From DASXMT01 sp036521415 (GTDB taxonomy: Bacteria; Actinomycetota; Acidimicrobiia; Acidimicrobiales; RAAP-2), in NCBI GenBank assembly GCA_036521415.1, contig DATDHU010000026.1, positions 1-20,029 on the forward strand: DNA of 20,029 bases. Direction: 5' to 3'. Numbering within the stretch: position 1 is the first letter of the stretch; the number at the start of each line of letters is the position of its first letter. Of the stretch, positions 1-7,328 are shown one piece after another. A program made the translations under genes and the position numbers. The notes under the pieces are model-generated. The model was not told the origin of the DNA and did not search any database. It saw only the letters and a program-made list of their open reading frames with translations.

Positions 1-97
1 ACCAGCCAGCGCCACCCACCCGTCCCAGGGCAACTGGAGCCAGGTCTACGGCGGGACATCGGGGCCGACGGCCCCGACACCGTCCAACGCGGCCTGA
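1..97 (+). CDS. 3' end of an unidentified protein (partial)
   Basis: The reading frame starting at base 2 is open from the window edge to a TGA at 95-97 and gives a 31-residue tail rich in Ser, Thr, Pro and Ala (it contains GNWSQVYGG and ends TPSNAA). Almost every codon ends in G or C, as expected for real coding sequence in this genome, and a perfect hairpin follows 21 bases after the stop. The composition suggests a low-complexity C-terminus or linker. No function can be assigned from so short a piece. The gene converges on recA, which occupies the opposite strand. Confidence 0.5.
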   Translation, partial: PASATHPSQGNWSQVYGGTSGPTAPTPSNAA

Positions 98-118
98 GCG
101 GCGCCCCGGCGCGCAGCA

Positions 119-147
119 GCCCGGGATGCCATGTGGTCATCCCGGGC
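119..147. terminator. Hairpin between two convergent genes
   Basis: A 10-bp perfect inverted repeat (GCCCGGGATG and CATCCCGGGC) with a 9-nt loop lies between the stop of the left-edge gene and the stop of recA. There is no T-run, which is common for high-GC actinobacterial terminators. Its position suits a two-way terminator. Confidence 0.6.
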
Positions 148-197
148 CGGCGAGGTGCGCTGGGTCCCCGAGCCCACCGTGGTGGGCGCGTCGCAAC

Positions 198-1283
198 TCA
201 GTCGGTCAGCGTGATCGGTTGATCGTCGGGATCGAGCGCGCCGGCTGTCCCGCCATTTCTGTCGGTCAGCGCATCGGCAGCCGCTTCGGCCGCGGTGGCG
301 TTCATGGCGGCCAGGTGCTCCCGGATCCTTCCGTCGATTTCGGCCATGAGCTGAGGATTCTCGATCAAGAAGGTCTTCACGTTCTCGCGACCCTGACCCA
401 GTTGCTCACCCTCGTAGGTGAACCACGCGCCTGACTTCTTGACGAAGCCCAGCTCCACGCCCACGTCGAGGAGGGAACCCTCGCGGCTGATGCCCTTTCC
501 GAACGTGATGTCGAACTCCGCCTGCTTGAACGGCGGCGACACCTTGTTCTTCACCACCTTGACCCGGGTCCGGTTGCCGACCATCTCGGCACCGTCCTTG
601 ATGGTCTCGATCCGGCGGATGTCCAGGCGGACCGACGAGTAGAACTTCAGGGCCCGGCCACCCGGGGTGACCTCGGGTGAGCCGTACATCACGCCGATCT
701 TCTCCCGGAGTTGGTTGATGAAGATGGCGATGGTCCGGGACTTCGACAAGGTCCCGGTGAGCTTGCGCAATGCCTGGGACATGAGCCGGGCCTGCAGGCC
801 GACGTGGGAGTCGCCCATCTCACCCTCGATCTCCGCCCGGGGGGTGAGGGCGGCCACCGAGTCGATGACCAATACGTCGAGAGCGCCGGAGCGGATGAGC
901 ATGTCGGCGATCTCCAACGCCTGCTCGCCGGTATCCGGCTGGGAGATGAGCAGGTCGTCGATATTGACGCCGATCGCTCCGGCGTACACCGGGTCCATGG
1001 CGTGCTCGGCGTCGATGTAGGCGCAGATGCCGCCGTTGCGTTGGGCTTCGGCCACCACGTGCATGGCCAAAGTCGACTTACCGGAGGACTCTGGTCCGAA
1101 GATCTCCACGACGCGGCCGCGAGGCAGGCCGCCGATGCCAAGAGCGAGGTCGAGAGCGAGAGCTCCCGTGGGGATCGACTCGATGTTCATGTGGAGGTTC
1201 TCACCCATCCGCATGATCGATCCCTTGCCGAACTGCTTCTCGATCTGGCCGAGGGCCATGTCGAGTGCCTTGTCACGTTCCAT
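198..1283 (-). CDS. recA: Recombinase A (RecA)
   Basis: RecA polymerises on single-stranded DNA, pairs it with homologous duplex using ATP, and triggers LexA self-cleavage in the SOS response. The 361-residue product is close to the usual length of about 350. Visible features are the Walker A motif GPESSGKST at residues 63-71, the DAEHAMDP segment, the Walker B-type segment LDVLVIDSVAAL, the DNA-binding loop region around GEMGDSHVGLQARLMSQALR, and IFINQLREKIGVMYG. There is no intein, although some mycobacterial RecA proteins have one. The tail is acidic, ending near DPDDQPITLTD. The ATG start is preceded by GAGGAG with 7-nt spacing. A LexA box and a -10-like hexamer lie about 115-145 bases upstream. 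recX, which usually follows recA in actinobacteria, is not found here: the next gene to the left is convergent. Confidence 0.98.
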   Translation of the reverse strand: MERDKALDMALGQIEKQFGKGSIMRMGENLHMNIESIPTGALALDLALGIGGLPRGRVVEIFGPESSGKSTLAMHVVAEAQRNGGICAYIDAEHAMDPVYAGAIGVNIDDLLISQPDTGEQALEIADMLIRSGALDVLVIDSVAALTPRAEIEGEMGDSHVGLQARLMSQALRKLTGTLSKSRTIAIFINQLREKIGVMYGSPEVTPGGRALKFYSSVRLDIRRIETIKDGAEMVGNRTRVKVVKNKVSPPFKQAEFDITFGKGISREGSLLDVGVELGFVKKSGAWFTYEGEQLGQGRENVKTFLIENPQLMAEIDGRIREHLAAMNATAAEAAADALTDRNGGTAGALDPDDQPITLTD

Positions 1284-1347
1284 GTCGCTGCTCCTCGGTG
1301 GTTGTATCTCACTTGACCGGGCCGACCCTACGGGTGGGGTGTAACAG

Positions 1348-1373
1348 AGCCCCGAAAGGGAGCGATCGGGGCT
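1348..1373 (-). other. Hairpin in the recA leader
   Basis: An 8-bp perfect stem (AGCCCCGA with TCGGGGCT) encloses a 10-nt loop. It sits between the thpR stop and the recA start, inside the predicted recA 5' untranslated region. It could be a weak terminator for thpR or a leader structure that affects recA expression. No T-run follows it. Confidence 0.45.
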
Positions 1374-1401
1374 GGGGTCTTGGGATGTGTGCCGACCTCT
1401 G

Positions 1402-2085
1402 TCACTGTAGACCCGAACGCATGTTCGATGTTGGATAGTCGTCCCCAGGCACGGACAGGGTGGCCACGGTCTCGTACCGGCCCTTTCCGCCCCTCGAGAT
1501 CGAGGCTACGAGTGCAAGCTCCTCGACCGTCCACGCCATGCCCCCCGCCGCTCCGACCGGCAACCCGGCCAGCGACCGAAGATCGTCCCGGTGCCGGCGC
1601 GAGCGGCCCAGGGTGAGATGCCCGATGAACGGGGCGGGATCGCCCACGGTCCTCGCAACCGGTGCCTCGGCACGAGGTGCCCCGTCAGGAGGGGCCTCCG
1701 GAGGAGGCGCTCCGGCTGAACCTGGCCACGGAGAGGCGTAGGCGGTGCGCACGGAGGCGGCCATGGCATCGAGCCCCGTCACGGGGACGTAGAGCACGGA
1801 CCGGCCGAAGCACCGGGTGACAGCGCCCAGGCGGGCGACAGTGCGAGCGTGGCCAGCCACGGGTACCCGTTCCAATCGAGCGATGGCGTCGTCGACTGTA
1901 GCGTCCCCTCCCCCAGCCGCCTGGCCCCCGGCCCTGGCGCCGGGCGCCGCGTCCCCGAGGAAGACGAGGGTGATGTGCCAGCGGGAGGGCTGCGTCCAGC
2001 GGACGACGTCCACATCCGGATGCTCGATGTCGCCGAGCGCGGCGACCACCGGCGGTGGCGGCCAGATGGCTACGAACAGGCGCAC
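1402..2085 (-). CDS. thpR: RNA 2',3'-cyclic phosphodiesterase (ThpR/LigT family)
   Basis: This is a member of the 2H phosphoesterase superfamily, which opens 2',3'-cyclic phosphates at RNA ends (and can form 2'-5' links in vitro). The two diagnostic motifs are present: HITL at residues 37-40 and HLTL at 156-159. The N-terminus MRLFVAIWPP and the segment around RWTQPSRWHITLVFLGD are typical. At 227 residues it is longer than the usual 180-190. The extra length is mostly a Gly/Ala/Pro-rich insertion after the first motif and another before the second. The start is GTG with no clear ribosome site. It precedes recA on the same strand, and its final codons double as the LexA operator of recA. Physiological role in bacteria is unclear. 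Confidence 0.88.
   Translation of the reverse strand: MRLFVAIWPPPPVVAALGDIEHPDVDVVRWTQPSRWHITLVFLGDAAPGARAGGQAAGGGDATVDDAIARLERVPVAGHARTVARLGAVTRCFGRSVLYVPVTGLDAMAASVRTAYASPWPGSAGAPPPEAPPDGAPRAEAPVARTVGDPAPFIGHLTLGRSRRHRDDLRSLAGLPVGAAGGMAWTVEELALVASISRGGKGRYETVATLSVPGDDYPTSNMRSGLQ
1404..1427 (-). promoter_or_regulatory. LexA (SOS) box and putative recA promoter
   Basis: CGAACATGCGTTCG (1414-1427, read on the - strand) matches the Gram-positive/actinobacterial LexA operator CGAAC-N4-GTTCG with perfect half-sites. Four bases downstream on the same strand is TACAGT (1404-1409), which fits an actinobacterial -10 (TANNNT). LexA bound here would cover about -15 to -30 and block RNA polymerase. The predicted transcript start is near 1397, giving a leader of roughly 110 nt before recA. 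The box lies inside the last codons of thpR. Confidence 0.85.
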
Positions 2086-2110
2086 CCGACCAGTCTGGCC
2101 CGGGAGACCC

Positions 2111-2161
2111 GGCGGTCCGCCGCGGCTCGAGCCGGCGAGCCGGCGGTCCGGCGCGGCTCGG
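2111..2161. repeat. Two imperfect 20-bp direct repeats
   Basis: 2111-2130 and 2142-2161 are near-identical (18 of 20 bases), with a start-to-start distance of 31 bp. They lie in the 194-bp divergent region between thpR and the DUF3048 gene, which is otherwise a GC-rich stretch with no clear gene. They may be a local duplication or a paired binding site. Confidence 0.5.
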
Positions 2162-2279
2162 GCTGGGCGCAGCTCGTGCCGGCGCGGTTTCGGGCAGTGA
2201 AAGAGGAGCCGGCGCGGTCCCGCTCACGGCCCCAGTATCCCACTTTGCGCCCACCGTGCCCGAGTAGCCTCCCGGGTCA

Positions 2280-3542
2280 ATGTCCGACGACCCGGCCCCT
2301 CACGGCAGCGGCGCTGGCCCCGCCGGCCGGTCGGACCTTCCCGCCAACCCGGCTCCGGGCGGCTCCGGTGCAGCGCCGGCGGTTGGAGCAGCTCCAGCGG
2401 CCCCAGCCGTGCTGTCCAGGAAAGAGCTCCGGCACCAGCAGGGCTCCGGGCACACCTGGTACTACGTCCTCGGCTCGGTGGCCATGCTCGTCGTGGCCGG
2501 CTTGGTCGCCCTGATGGTCACCTCGGGGAGCTCGCCCAGTGCCGCCAGCAGGCCTCCGGCCTCTGCGCCACCACCGTCGGTCGCGCCCCCGCCCTCATCG
2601 ACGGTCCCCGCCACCTGCCCCCTCACTGGCACACCGCCCCCGGGCGGCACGGTGCCGGCCCGACCGGCTCTCGGGGTCAAGATCGGCAACTACCCGGACG
2701 ACCGACCCTCGGCTGGTCTCAACCAGGCCGACATCGTCTTTGAAGAGCCGGTAGAAGGAGCCATCACCCGCCTGGTCGCCGTCTTCCAGTGCCAGAGCCC
2801 CGGCCTGGTCGGCGACCTCCGCTCGGCTCGGCAGCCCGATGTGGGCATCCTGTCGCAACTGTCGAAGCCCCTCTTCGTCCATGCAGGTGGGATCCAACCG
2901 GTCATCGCCCTCCTGCAGACCCCGAACATCATCGACGAGAACCTCTTGAACGGCGGGAACTCGTCGGCCATCATCCAGCAGCCCGGTCGCTCCGCTCCGT
3001 ACAGCACCTTCACCAACGCGGCGACAGCGTGGGGGTTGAACCCCGGTGACACCACCCCGCCGGCCCCGATCTTCGCCTACACGACCGCCCCGCCCACCGG
3101 TTCGGTGGCTGGATCAGGTGGGAGCACCCACATACCGTTCTCCCCCACCTCCGACGTGACCTGGACCTGGAACCCAGCGGCCAACAACTACCTCCGGTCC
3201 TACGCCCCCGGGCCGGACAAGCTGGTCGACGGCTCGCAGTCCGCCGCCAACAACGTGGTGATCATGACCGTGCAGACCAGCAACGGCCCGTGGCTCGAGA
3301 ACAGCGAGGGCGGCCTCGAGGTCCAGATCTCCGACACCGGAAGCGGCCCGCTCGTCGTGCTGCGCAATGGGGTGGCCCTCACCGGCACGTGGACTCGGAC
3401 GTCGATCACCCAGCCGGCCACCCTGACCACGGCCGGCGGAACGCCGATCTCGCTTCAGCCGGGAAACACCTGGGAAGAGCTGGTCCCAGCCGGCATCGCC
3501 GTCACCACGGCACCGGGACCGGCCACCGCCCTCCCGAGCTAG
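2280..3542 (+). CDS. Membrane-anchored DUF3048 domain protein
   Basis: The 420-residue protein has a Gly/Pro/Ala-rich N-terminus (1-57), one membrane helix at about 60-81 (WYYVLGSVAMLVVAGLVALM), a Pro/Ser linker to about 110, and then an outside domain. That domain starts with CPLTG (113-117) and continues with ALGVKIGNYPDDRPSAGLNQ, ADIVFEEPVEGAITRLVAVF and LVGDLRSARQPDVGIL, which are the hallmarks of DUF3048 (the YerB-type family). The molecular function of the family is not established. Here the anchor is a membrane helix rather than a lipobox. The ATG has no Shine-Dalgarno, but TAGCCT (2265-2270) lies 9 bases before it, so the mRNA may be nearly leaderless. The gene is divergent from thpR and convergent with cinA. 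Confidence 0.85.
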   Translation: MSDDPAPHGSGAGPAGRSDLPANPAPGGSGAAPAVGAAPAAPAVLSRKELRHQQGSGHTWYYVLGSVAMLVVAGLVALMVTSGSSPSAASRPPASAPPPSVAPPPSSTVPATCPLTGTPPPGGTVPARPALGVKIGNYPDDRPSAGLNQADIVFEEPVEGAITRLVAVFQCQSPGLVGDLRSARQPDVGILSQLSKPLFVHAGGIQPVIALLQTPNIIDENLLNGGNSSAIIQQPGRSAPYSTFTNAATAWGLNPGDTTPPAPIFAYTTAPPTGSVAGSGGSTHIPFSPTSDVTWTWNPAANNYLRSYAPGPDKLVDGSQSAANNVVIMTVQTSNGPWLENSEGGLEVQISDTGSGPLVVLRNGVALTGTWTRTSITQPATLTTAGGTPISLQPGNTWEELVPAGIAVTTAPGPATALPS

Positions 3543-3559
3543 ACACAATCACGGCCGCG

Positions 3560-3590
3560 CCCGTCGAAGAGTGCGCGCGGCACCGACGGG
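3560..3590. terminator. Two-part hairpin between convergent genes
   Basis: CCCGTCG (3560-3566) pairs with CGACGGG (3584-3590), and inside it GTGC pairs with GCAC, with a 4-nt bulge on one side. It fills the gap between the stop codons of the DUF3048 gene and cinA and can serve both directions. Directly after it, GTCAGCGAGCG occurs twice (3595-3605 and 3611-3621), the second copy covering the cinA stop. Confidence 0.6.
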
Positions 3591-3611
3591 AAGAGTCAGC
3601 GAGCGCCCGGG

Positions 3612-4877
3612 TCAGCGAGCGTCCAGCCGTCGCCGGAGCAAGTCAAGGGCGGAGATGGTCGCGTACTGGCGGACGCGGTCCCGGTCACCGGGCACCGACA
3701 GCGCGGCCGCCTCGGCCGGTCGGCCGGGGAGGGCGAGCCCGACGTAGACCGTGCCGGGCGCCTGGCCGTCCTGGGAGTCGGGGCCGGCCACTCCGGTGAC
3801 GGCCAGCCCCACGTCGGCCCCGAGCACCCGGCGTGCGCCCTCGGCCATGGCCTGGGCCGCCTCCGGCGACACGACCGGTCCCTCGGGCACGCCCAGTACG
3901 TCGTATTTGACCTCGGAGGCGTACGAGACGACCGCACCCCGGAACCAGGAGCTGGCTCCCACCACGTTGACCAATCGCGAGGCGATCAGGCCCCCGGTGA
4001 GGGACTCGGCCAGGCCCAGGGTCAGGCCGCCCAGGGCACGCGCCACGGCGTCCTCGATGGCCTCGTCGTTCACGCCGAAGACGACGTCGCCCGCAACCTC
4101 GGCCAGGATCTGACGGATCTTCTGCTCCTCGTCGTCGAGCAGGGAGGCAGTCGCGGCCTCGTCCGTGCCCCGCACGGTGACCCGCACCTTGATCCCCTCG
4201 ATCCCACTGGCCAAAAAGGCGATCGTGGCCGTGGCGTCACCGGTCGAGGCATCGAGCTCGTCGATTCGGCCCTGCAGCGCCTCGCCCAGGCCGGACTCGC
4301 TCATCCCCCACGTGCGGATCACCCGGCTGGCGATCACCCCGCTCTCCTCACCGTTGGCCGCCATGCGCTGGCGGAGGTCGGGCAGGATCCCACGTTCGAA
4401 CATGTCGGCCATCTCGTAGGGCACGCCGGGCACGGCGTAGAGAACCTTGTGGCCCACCGGGCAGATCAACCCCGGGGCCGTGCCTTTGGTCTGCGGGATG
4501 ATCGTCGCCCCCTCGGGCACGTCGGCCTGCCGGAGGTTCGACTCCGACATCTCACGACCCCGCGCCGAGAACATGCGCCTGACCAACTCCACCACCGAGT
4601 CGTCCCGGTGCAGGGGCACGTTCATCACCTCGGCGATGGCGTCACGGGTGATGTCGTCCTGGGTTGGCCCGAGGCCGCCGCAGACGATCACCCCGTCGCT
4701 CCGGGCCAGGGCGGTGCGGAAGGCCAGCACGATCCGGTCGTGGTTGTCCCCCACGGCCTGATGGAAATGGGAGGTGATCCCCGCTGCCGCCAGGTGCTCG
4801 CCCAGCCAGGCCGAATTGGTGTCGGCGATCTGGCCGAGCAGTAACTCGGTGCCCACGGCGACGACCTCGATCCTCAC
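3612..4877 (-). CDS. cinA: CinA family protein (putative NMN deamidase / competence-damage protein)
   Basis: At 421 residues this is the full two-domain form. The N-terminal MoaB/MogA-like domain shows VGTELLLGQIADTNS (8-22) and GGLGPTQDD (67-75). The C-terminal CinA domain shows AESLTGG (290-296), GAVVSYASEVKYDVLGV and VTGVAGP (360-366). Family members deamidate nicotinamide mononucleotide (pyridine nucleotide salvage), and some have ADP-ribose pyrophosphatase activity in the N-terminal domain. Which activities remain here cannot be told from sequence. The start is GTG, 6 nt after the pgsA stop, so it is the last gene of rimO-pgsA-cinA. In many actinobacteria pgsA and cinA precede recA. Here the DUF3048 and thpR genes lie between them. 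Confidence 0.95.
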   Translation of the reverse strand: MRIEVVAVGTELLLGQIADTNSAWLGEHLAAAGITSHFHQAVGDNHDRIVLAFRTALARSDGVIVCGGLGPTQDDITRDAIAEVMNVPLHRDDSVVELVRRMFSARGREMSESNLRQADVPEGATIIPQTKGTAPGLICPVGHKVLYAVPGVPYEMADMFERGILPDLRQRMAANGEESGVIASRVIRTWGMSESGLGEALQGRIDELDASTGDATATIAFLASGIEGIKVRVTVRGTDEAATASLLDDEEQKIRQILAEVAGDVVFGVNDEAIEDAVARALGGLTLGLAESLTGGLIASRLVNVVGASSWFRGAVVSYASEVKYDVLGVPEGPVVSPEAAQAMAEGARRVLGADVGLAVTGVAGPDSQDGQAPGTVYVGLALPGRPAEAAALSVPGDRDRVRQYATISALDLLRRRLDAR

Positions 4878-4883
4878 CGGGAC

Positions 4884-5531
4884 TCAGCTCCCACGGGCGC
4901 CGGACGCTTCGCCCATCTGACGCCCGTCGAGGTAGTACTGGACGCCGGTGAACACCGTGAGGCCGGCGGCCACCCAGATGGCCACGGCTAGCACAGTGTG
5001 GTGGGGGGACAACCACGGGATGAGACAGAGACCGATGGCCACGTCCTGGACCAGCGTCTTGATCTTGGCCGACTGGCGAGCCGGGATCGACACGCCGCGG
5101 CGGCCAACGACTGTTCGATAGACGCTCATCCCCACTTCCCGGACGGCGATGATGGCCACCGGGACCCACGAAATCGTGCCGATACCCACCAGGGCGATCA
5201 ACGCCCCGAGCACGACCACCTTGTCGGCCAGCGGGTCGAGGAACGCACCCGACCGGGTCGCTCCCTGACGGCGGGCCACCCAGCCGTCGATGCCGTCGGT
5301 TACGGAGAGGACGCCCCAGATCACCATGGTGACCCAGCTGGCGCCCCACAAACTGATCAACGCGATGAGCAACGGGGTGGCCAGGAGGCGGAGCACGGTG
5401 ATGCCGTTGGCCGGCGTGATCAGTGCGGAGGGTCCAAACGTGTACGTGCGGACCTCGGCCGGGCTAATCGGGACGGCGGGGCTCTGGGGAAGGGACGCGG
5501 CCGGCGTTCGGGGGAGGGAGCTGTCGCTCAT
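4884..5531 (-). CDS. pgsA: CDP-diacylglycerol-glycerol-3-phosphate 3-phosphatidyltransferase
   Basis: This integral membrane enzyme would transfer a phosphatidyl group from CDP-diacylglycerol to glycerol-3-phosphate, the committed step to phosphatidylglycerol. The CDP-alcohol phosphotransferase signature is complete. Counted from the upstream GTG at 5540, DGIDGWVAR begins at residue 82, and the motif residues D85, G86, A89, R90, G98, D102 and D106 are all present. Several hydrophobic helices follow. The ATG at 5531 overlaps the rimO stop as TGATG, a layout that favours translational coupling, and I chose it for that reason. GTG at 5534 or 5540 is possible and would add 1 or 3 residues. Other CDP-alcohol transferases such as cardiolipin synthase share the motif, but length and context favour PgsA. 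Confidence 0.9.
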   Translation of the reverse strand: MSDSSLPRTPAASLPQSPAVPISPAEVRTYTFGPSALITPANGITVLRLLATPLLIALISLWGASWVTMVIWGVLSVTDGIDGWVARRQGATRSGAFLDPLADKVVVLGALIALVGIGTISWVPVAIIAVREVGMSVYRTVVGRRGVSIPARQSAKIKTLVQDVAIGLCLIPWLSPHHTVLAVAIWVAAGLTVFTGVQYYLDGRQMGEASGARGS

Positions 5532-6997
5532 CACCGCCACCCGCTCCCGGCGACGGCGCCGTCGTGGGTAGGAACGCTGTGGCCGTGGGCGGGGACGGTC
5601 CTGCCGTGGGCACGGACGGCACTGCTCTGGGCGGCGAGGTGGAGCCCGGTCGGCTCAGCGATCAGGTCGGGGCCGTCGGCTCCGGTCACCACCATCTGGA
5701 CCACCGCTCCCGGCGCCAGGTGGTCGGGGACCACCACGATCCCGTCGATCTCCGGTGCCTCCCGGTAGGTCCGGCCCTCGCCGGCCGTGTCGACCAGGAC
5801 ATCGACGACGTCTCCGATGAGCGCGTCCCGGCGCCCGGCGGTGATCGAGTCCTGGAGCTCCGCGCACTCGCGCAGGCGCTCGGCCATGAGCTCATCGGGA
5901 ACCTGGTCGGCGAGATCGGCGGCGAACGTACCGTCCTCACGACTGAAGGGGAAGAACCCAACCCAGTCCAGTTGGGCCTCGTCCAGCCAGGCCAACAGCT
6001 CGTCGTGATCAGCCTCGGTCTCGCCCGGGTAGCCGACGATGAACGAGGACCGGAAGGCAGACGTGGGCTCGGCCCTGCGGATGTCGGCAATCCGGTCGAG
6101 GAACCGTTGGCCGTCCCCCCATCGGCGCATCCGCTTCAGCAAGGGGCGCGAGACGTGCTGAAGGGACAGGTCGAAGTAGGGCACGCCCGTGGCCAGGATG
6201 GCCTCGATCAGCGAGTCGTCCAAGCTCGACGGGTAGAGGTACAGCAACCGCGTGCGCTCGACCCGCTCGGACAGCGCCTGCACTAGGCCCACGATCGGGC
6301 GGTTCGAACCGACGGCGGGGCCATCGGGGCGGGGCACAGCCGATCCAGAGGAACGGTCGAGTCCATAGGAGGCGAGGTCCTGGGCCACCAACACGATCTC
6401 GCGCAGCGCCCCGTCCCTGGCGCCGAGCTGGTCGGCCTCGGCCAGGATGGCCGCCTCGGGCCGGGAGCGCTGTTTGCCCCGGAAGGACGGGATGGCACAG
6501 AACCCACAGTTGCGATCGCATCCCTCGGCCACCTTGATGTACGCCCAGGGGGCAGTGGCCGCCGGTCGGGGCAGGTTGAGCAGGTCGAACGAGGGCGGCG
6601 CGGCCTTTTTGGTCAGGGCCACCGGCGTGCTGACCGACCGATGCCCGAGGGTGACCGCTCCCGCGGTCGCGGGTGGGGCCAACTGCACCCCGAAGGGCGC
6701 CACCAGGTCCACTTCGGGTAGTGAGGCGGCCAGCTCGTCCCCGTAGCGTTCGGCCATGCAGCCGGTCACCACCAGACGGGAGCCGGGCCGCCGGTGGTCG
6801 TCGAGGGAGAGGATGGTGTCGATCGACTCCTGGCGAGCCGCTTCAATGAAGGCGCAGGTGTTCACCACGACCAGGTCGGCATCCTCCGGGGAGGCAGCCG
6901 GCTGGTAGCCGCCGTCAGCGAGGGTCCCGGACAGCTTCTCCGAATCGACCTGGTTCTTCGGGCAGCCCAACGTCTCCAACCAGTAACGCTCAGCCAC
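5531..6997 (-). CDS. rimO: Ribosomal protein S12 methylthiotransferase RimO
   Basis: This radical SAM enzyme puts a methylthio group on an aspartate of ribosomal protein S12. The N-terminal UPF0004 domain has the three cluster cysteines C12, C48 and C80 (LGCPKNQVDSE, VNTCAF, TGCMAER). The radical SAM motif CDRNCGFC is at residues 160-167, and a TRAM-like domain lies near 375-440. SLQHVSRPLLKRMRRWGDG and IVGYPGETEADHDELLAWL are typical of RimO rather than MiaB. The last roughly 40 residues form a low-complexity tail of repeated AHG/PAHGHSVP-like units not needed by the family. The start is GTG without a ribosome site, but a -10-like TAGATT lies exactly 6 bases upstream, so translation may be leaderless. 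It is the first gene of rimO-pgsA-cinA. Confidence 0.95.
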   Translation of the reverse strand: MAERYWLETLGCPKNQVDSEKLSGTLADGGYQPAASPEDADLVVVNTCAFIEAARQESIDTILSLDDHRRPGSRLVVTGCMAERYGDELAASLPEVDLVAPFGVQLAPPATAGAVTLGHRSVSTPVALTKKAAPPSFDLLNLPRPAATAPWAYIKVAEGCDRNCGFCAIPSFRGKQRSRPEAAILAEADQLGARDGALREIVLVAQDLASYGLDRSSGSAVPRPDGPAVGSNRPIVGLVQALSERVERTRLLYLYPSSLDDSLIEAILATGVPYFDLSLQHVSRPLLKRMRRWGDGQRFLDRIADIRRAEPTSAFRSSFIVGYPGETEADHDELLAWLDEAQLDWVGFFPFSREDGTFAADLADQVPDELMAERLRECAELQDSITAGRRDALIGDVVDVLVDTAGEGRTYREAPEIDGIVVVPDHLAPGAVVQMVVTGADGPDLIAEPTGLHLAAQSSAVRAHGRTVPAHGHSVPTHDGAVAGSGWR

Positions 6998-7003
6998 CAG
7001 GAC

Positions 7004-7009
7004 AATCTA
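7004..7009 (-). promoter_or_regulatory. -10 element for a leaderless rimO transcript
   Basis: On the - strand TAGATT is followed by 6 bases and then the GTG start of rimO. This spacing puts transcription start at or next to the start codon. No convincing -35 is seen: TTGACC at 7037-7042 is too far, at 27 bases. Confidence 0.5.
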
Positions 7010-7086
7010 CCCGGGTCCGGAGGTCCGGCCAGCGGCGGTCAACGGGCCTCGTGATCCCAGCCCCGGGGGGCTGCCGGCCCCGATAG

Positions 7087-7103
7087 GGCCGCGGGGCGCG
7101 GCC
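7087..7103. terminator. GC-rich hairpin downstream of tRNA-Ser
   Basis: GGCCGCG and CGCGGCC form a 7-bp perfect stem with a 3-nt loop, 16 bases past the 3' end of the tRNA. Two further GC-rich inverted repeats lie between it and rimO (around 7058-7071 and 7074-7090). It plausibly ends the tRNA transcript. There is no T-run. Confidence 0.4.
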
Positions 7104-7118
7104 GCACCGTGCACCGAG

Positions 7119-7207
7119 CGGAGAGGGAGGGATTTGAACCCTCGGACCCAGTTACCCAGGTCAACTCATTAGCAGTGAGTCCGATTCGGCCGCTCTCGCA
7201 CCTCTCC
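7119..7207 (-). tRNA. tRNA-Ser (anticodon GCT)
   Basis: Read on the - strand, the acceptor stem GGAGAGG pairs with CCTCTCC. The anticodon stem ACTCA/TGAGT encloses the loop CTGCTAA with anticodon GCT (reads AGC/AGU). A long variable arm follows, as in serine tRNAs, then a T-arm with stem GAGGG/CCCTC and loop TTCAAAT. The discriminator base is G and CCA is not encoded. Remnants of an integrase and a replication initiator lie just beyond its 5' end, which suggests the locus has served as an insertion neighbourhood. Confidence 0.97.
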
Positions 7208-7328
7208 GTACCAGGTCAAAGCACCTTTCCGACTTCGGGGGACTCGCTGATTTCCTCACCAGCCCTGATGTCGCCCGAATCTTCTGCGCGCTGACCCGCA
7301 GACAGCATTACAGACCGGAGGCGGGCAG

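Noticed and set aside
198..1283. Intein in RecA, as in some mycobacteria
   Set aside because: The protein is 361 residues and runs uninterrupted through all RecA motifs.
1348..1373. Riboswitch in the recA leader
   Set aside because: Only one simple hairpin is visible, with none of the conserved elements of known riboswitch classes.
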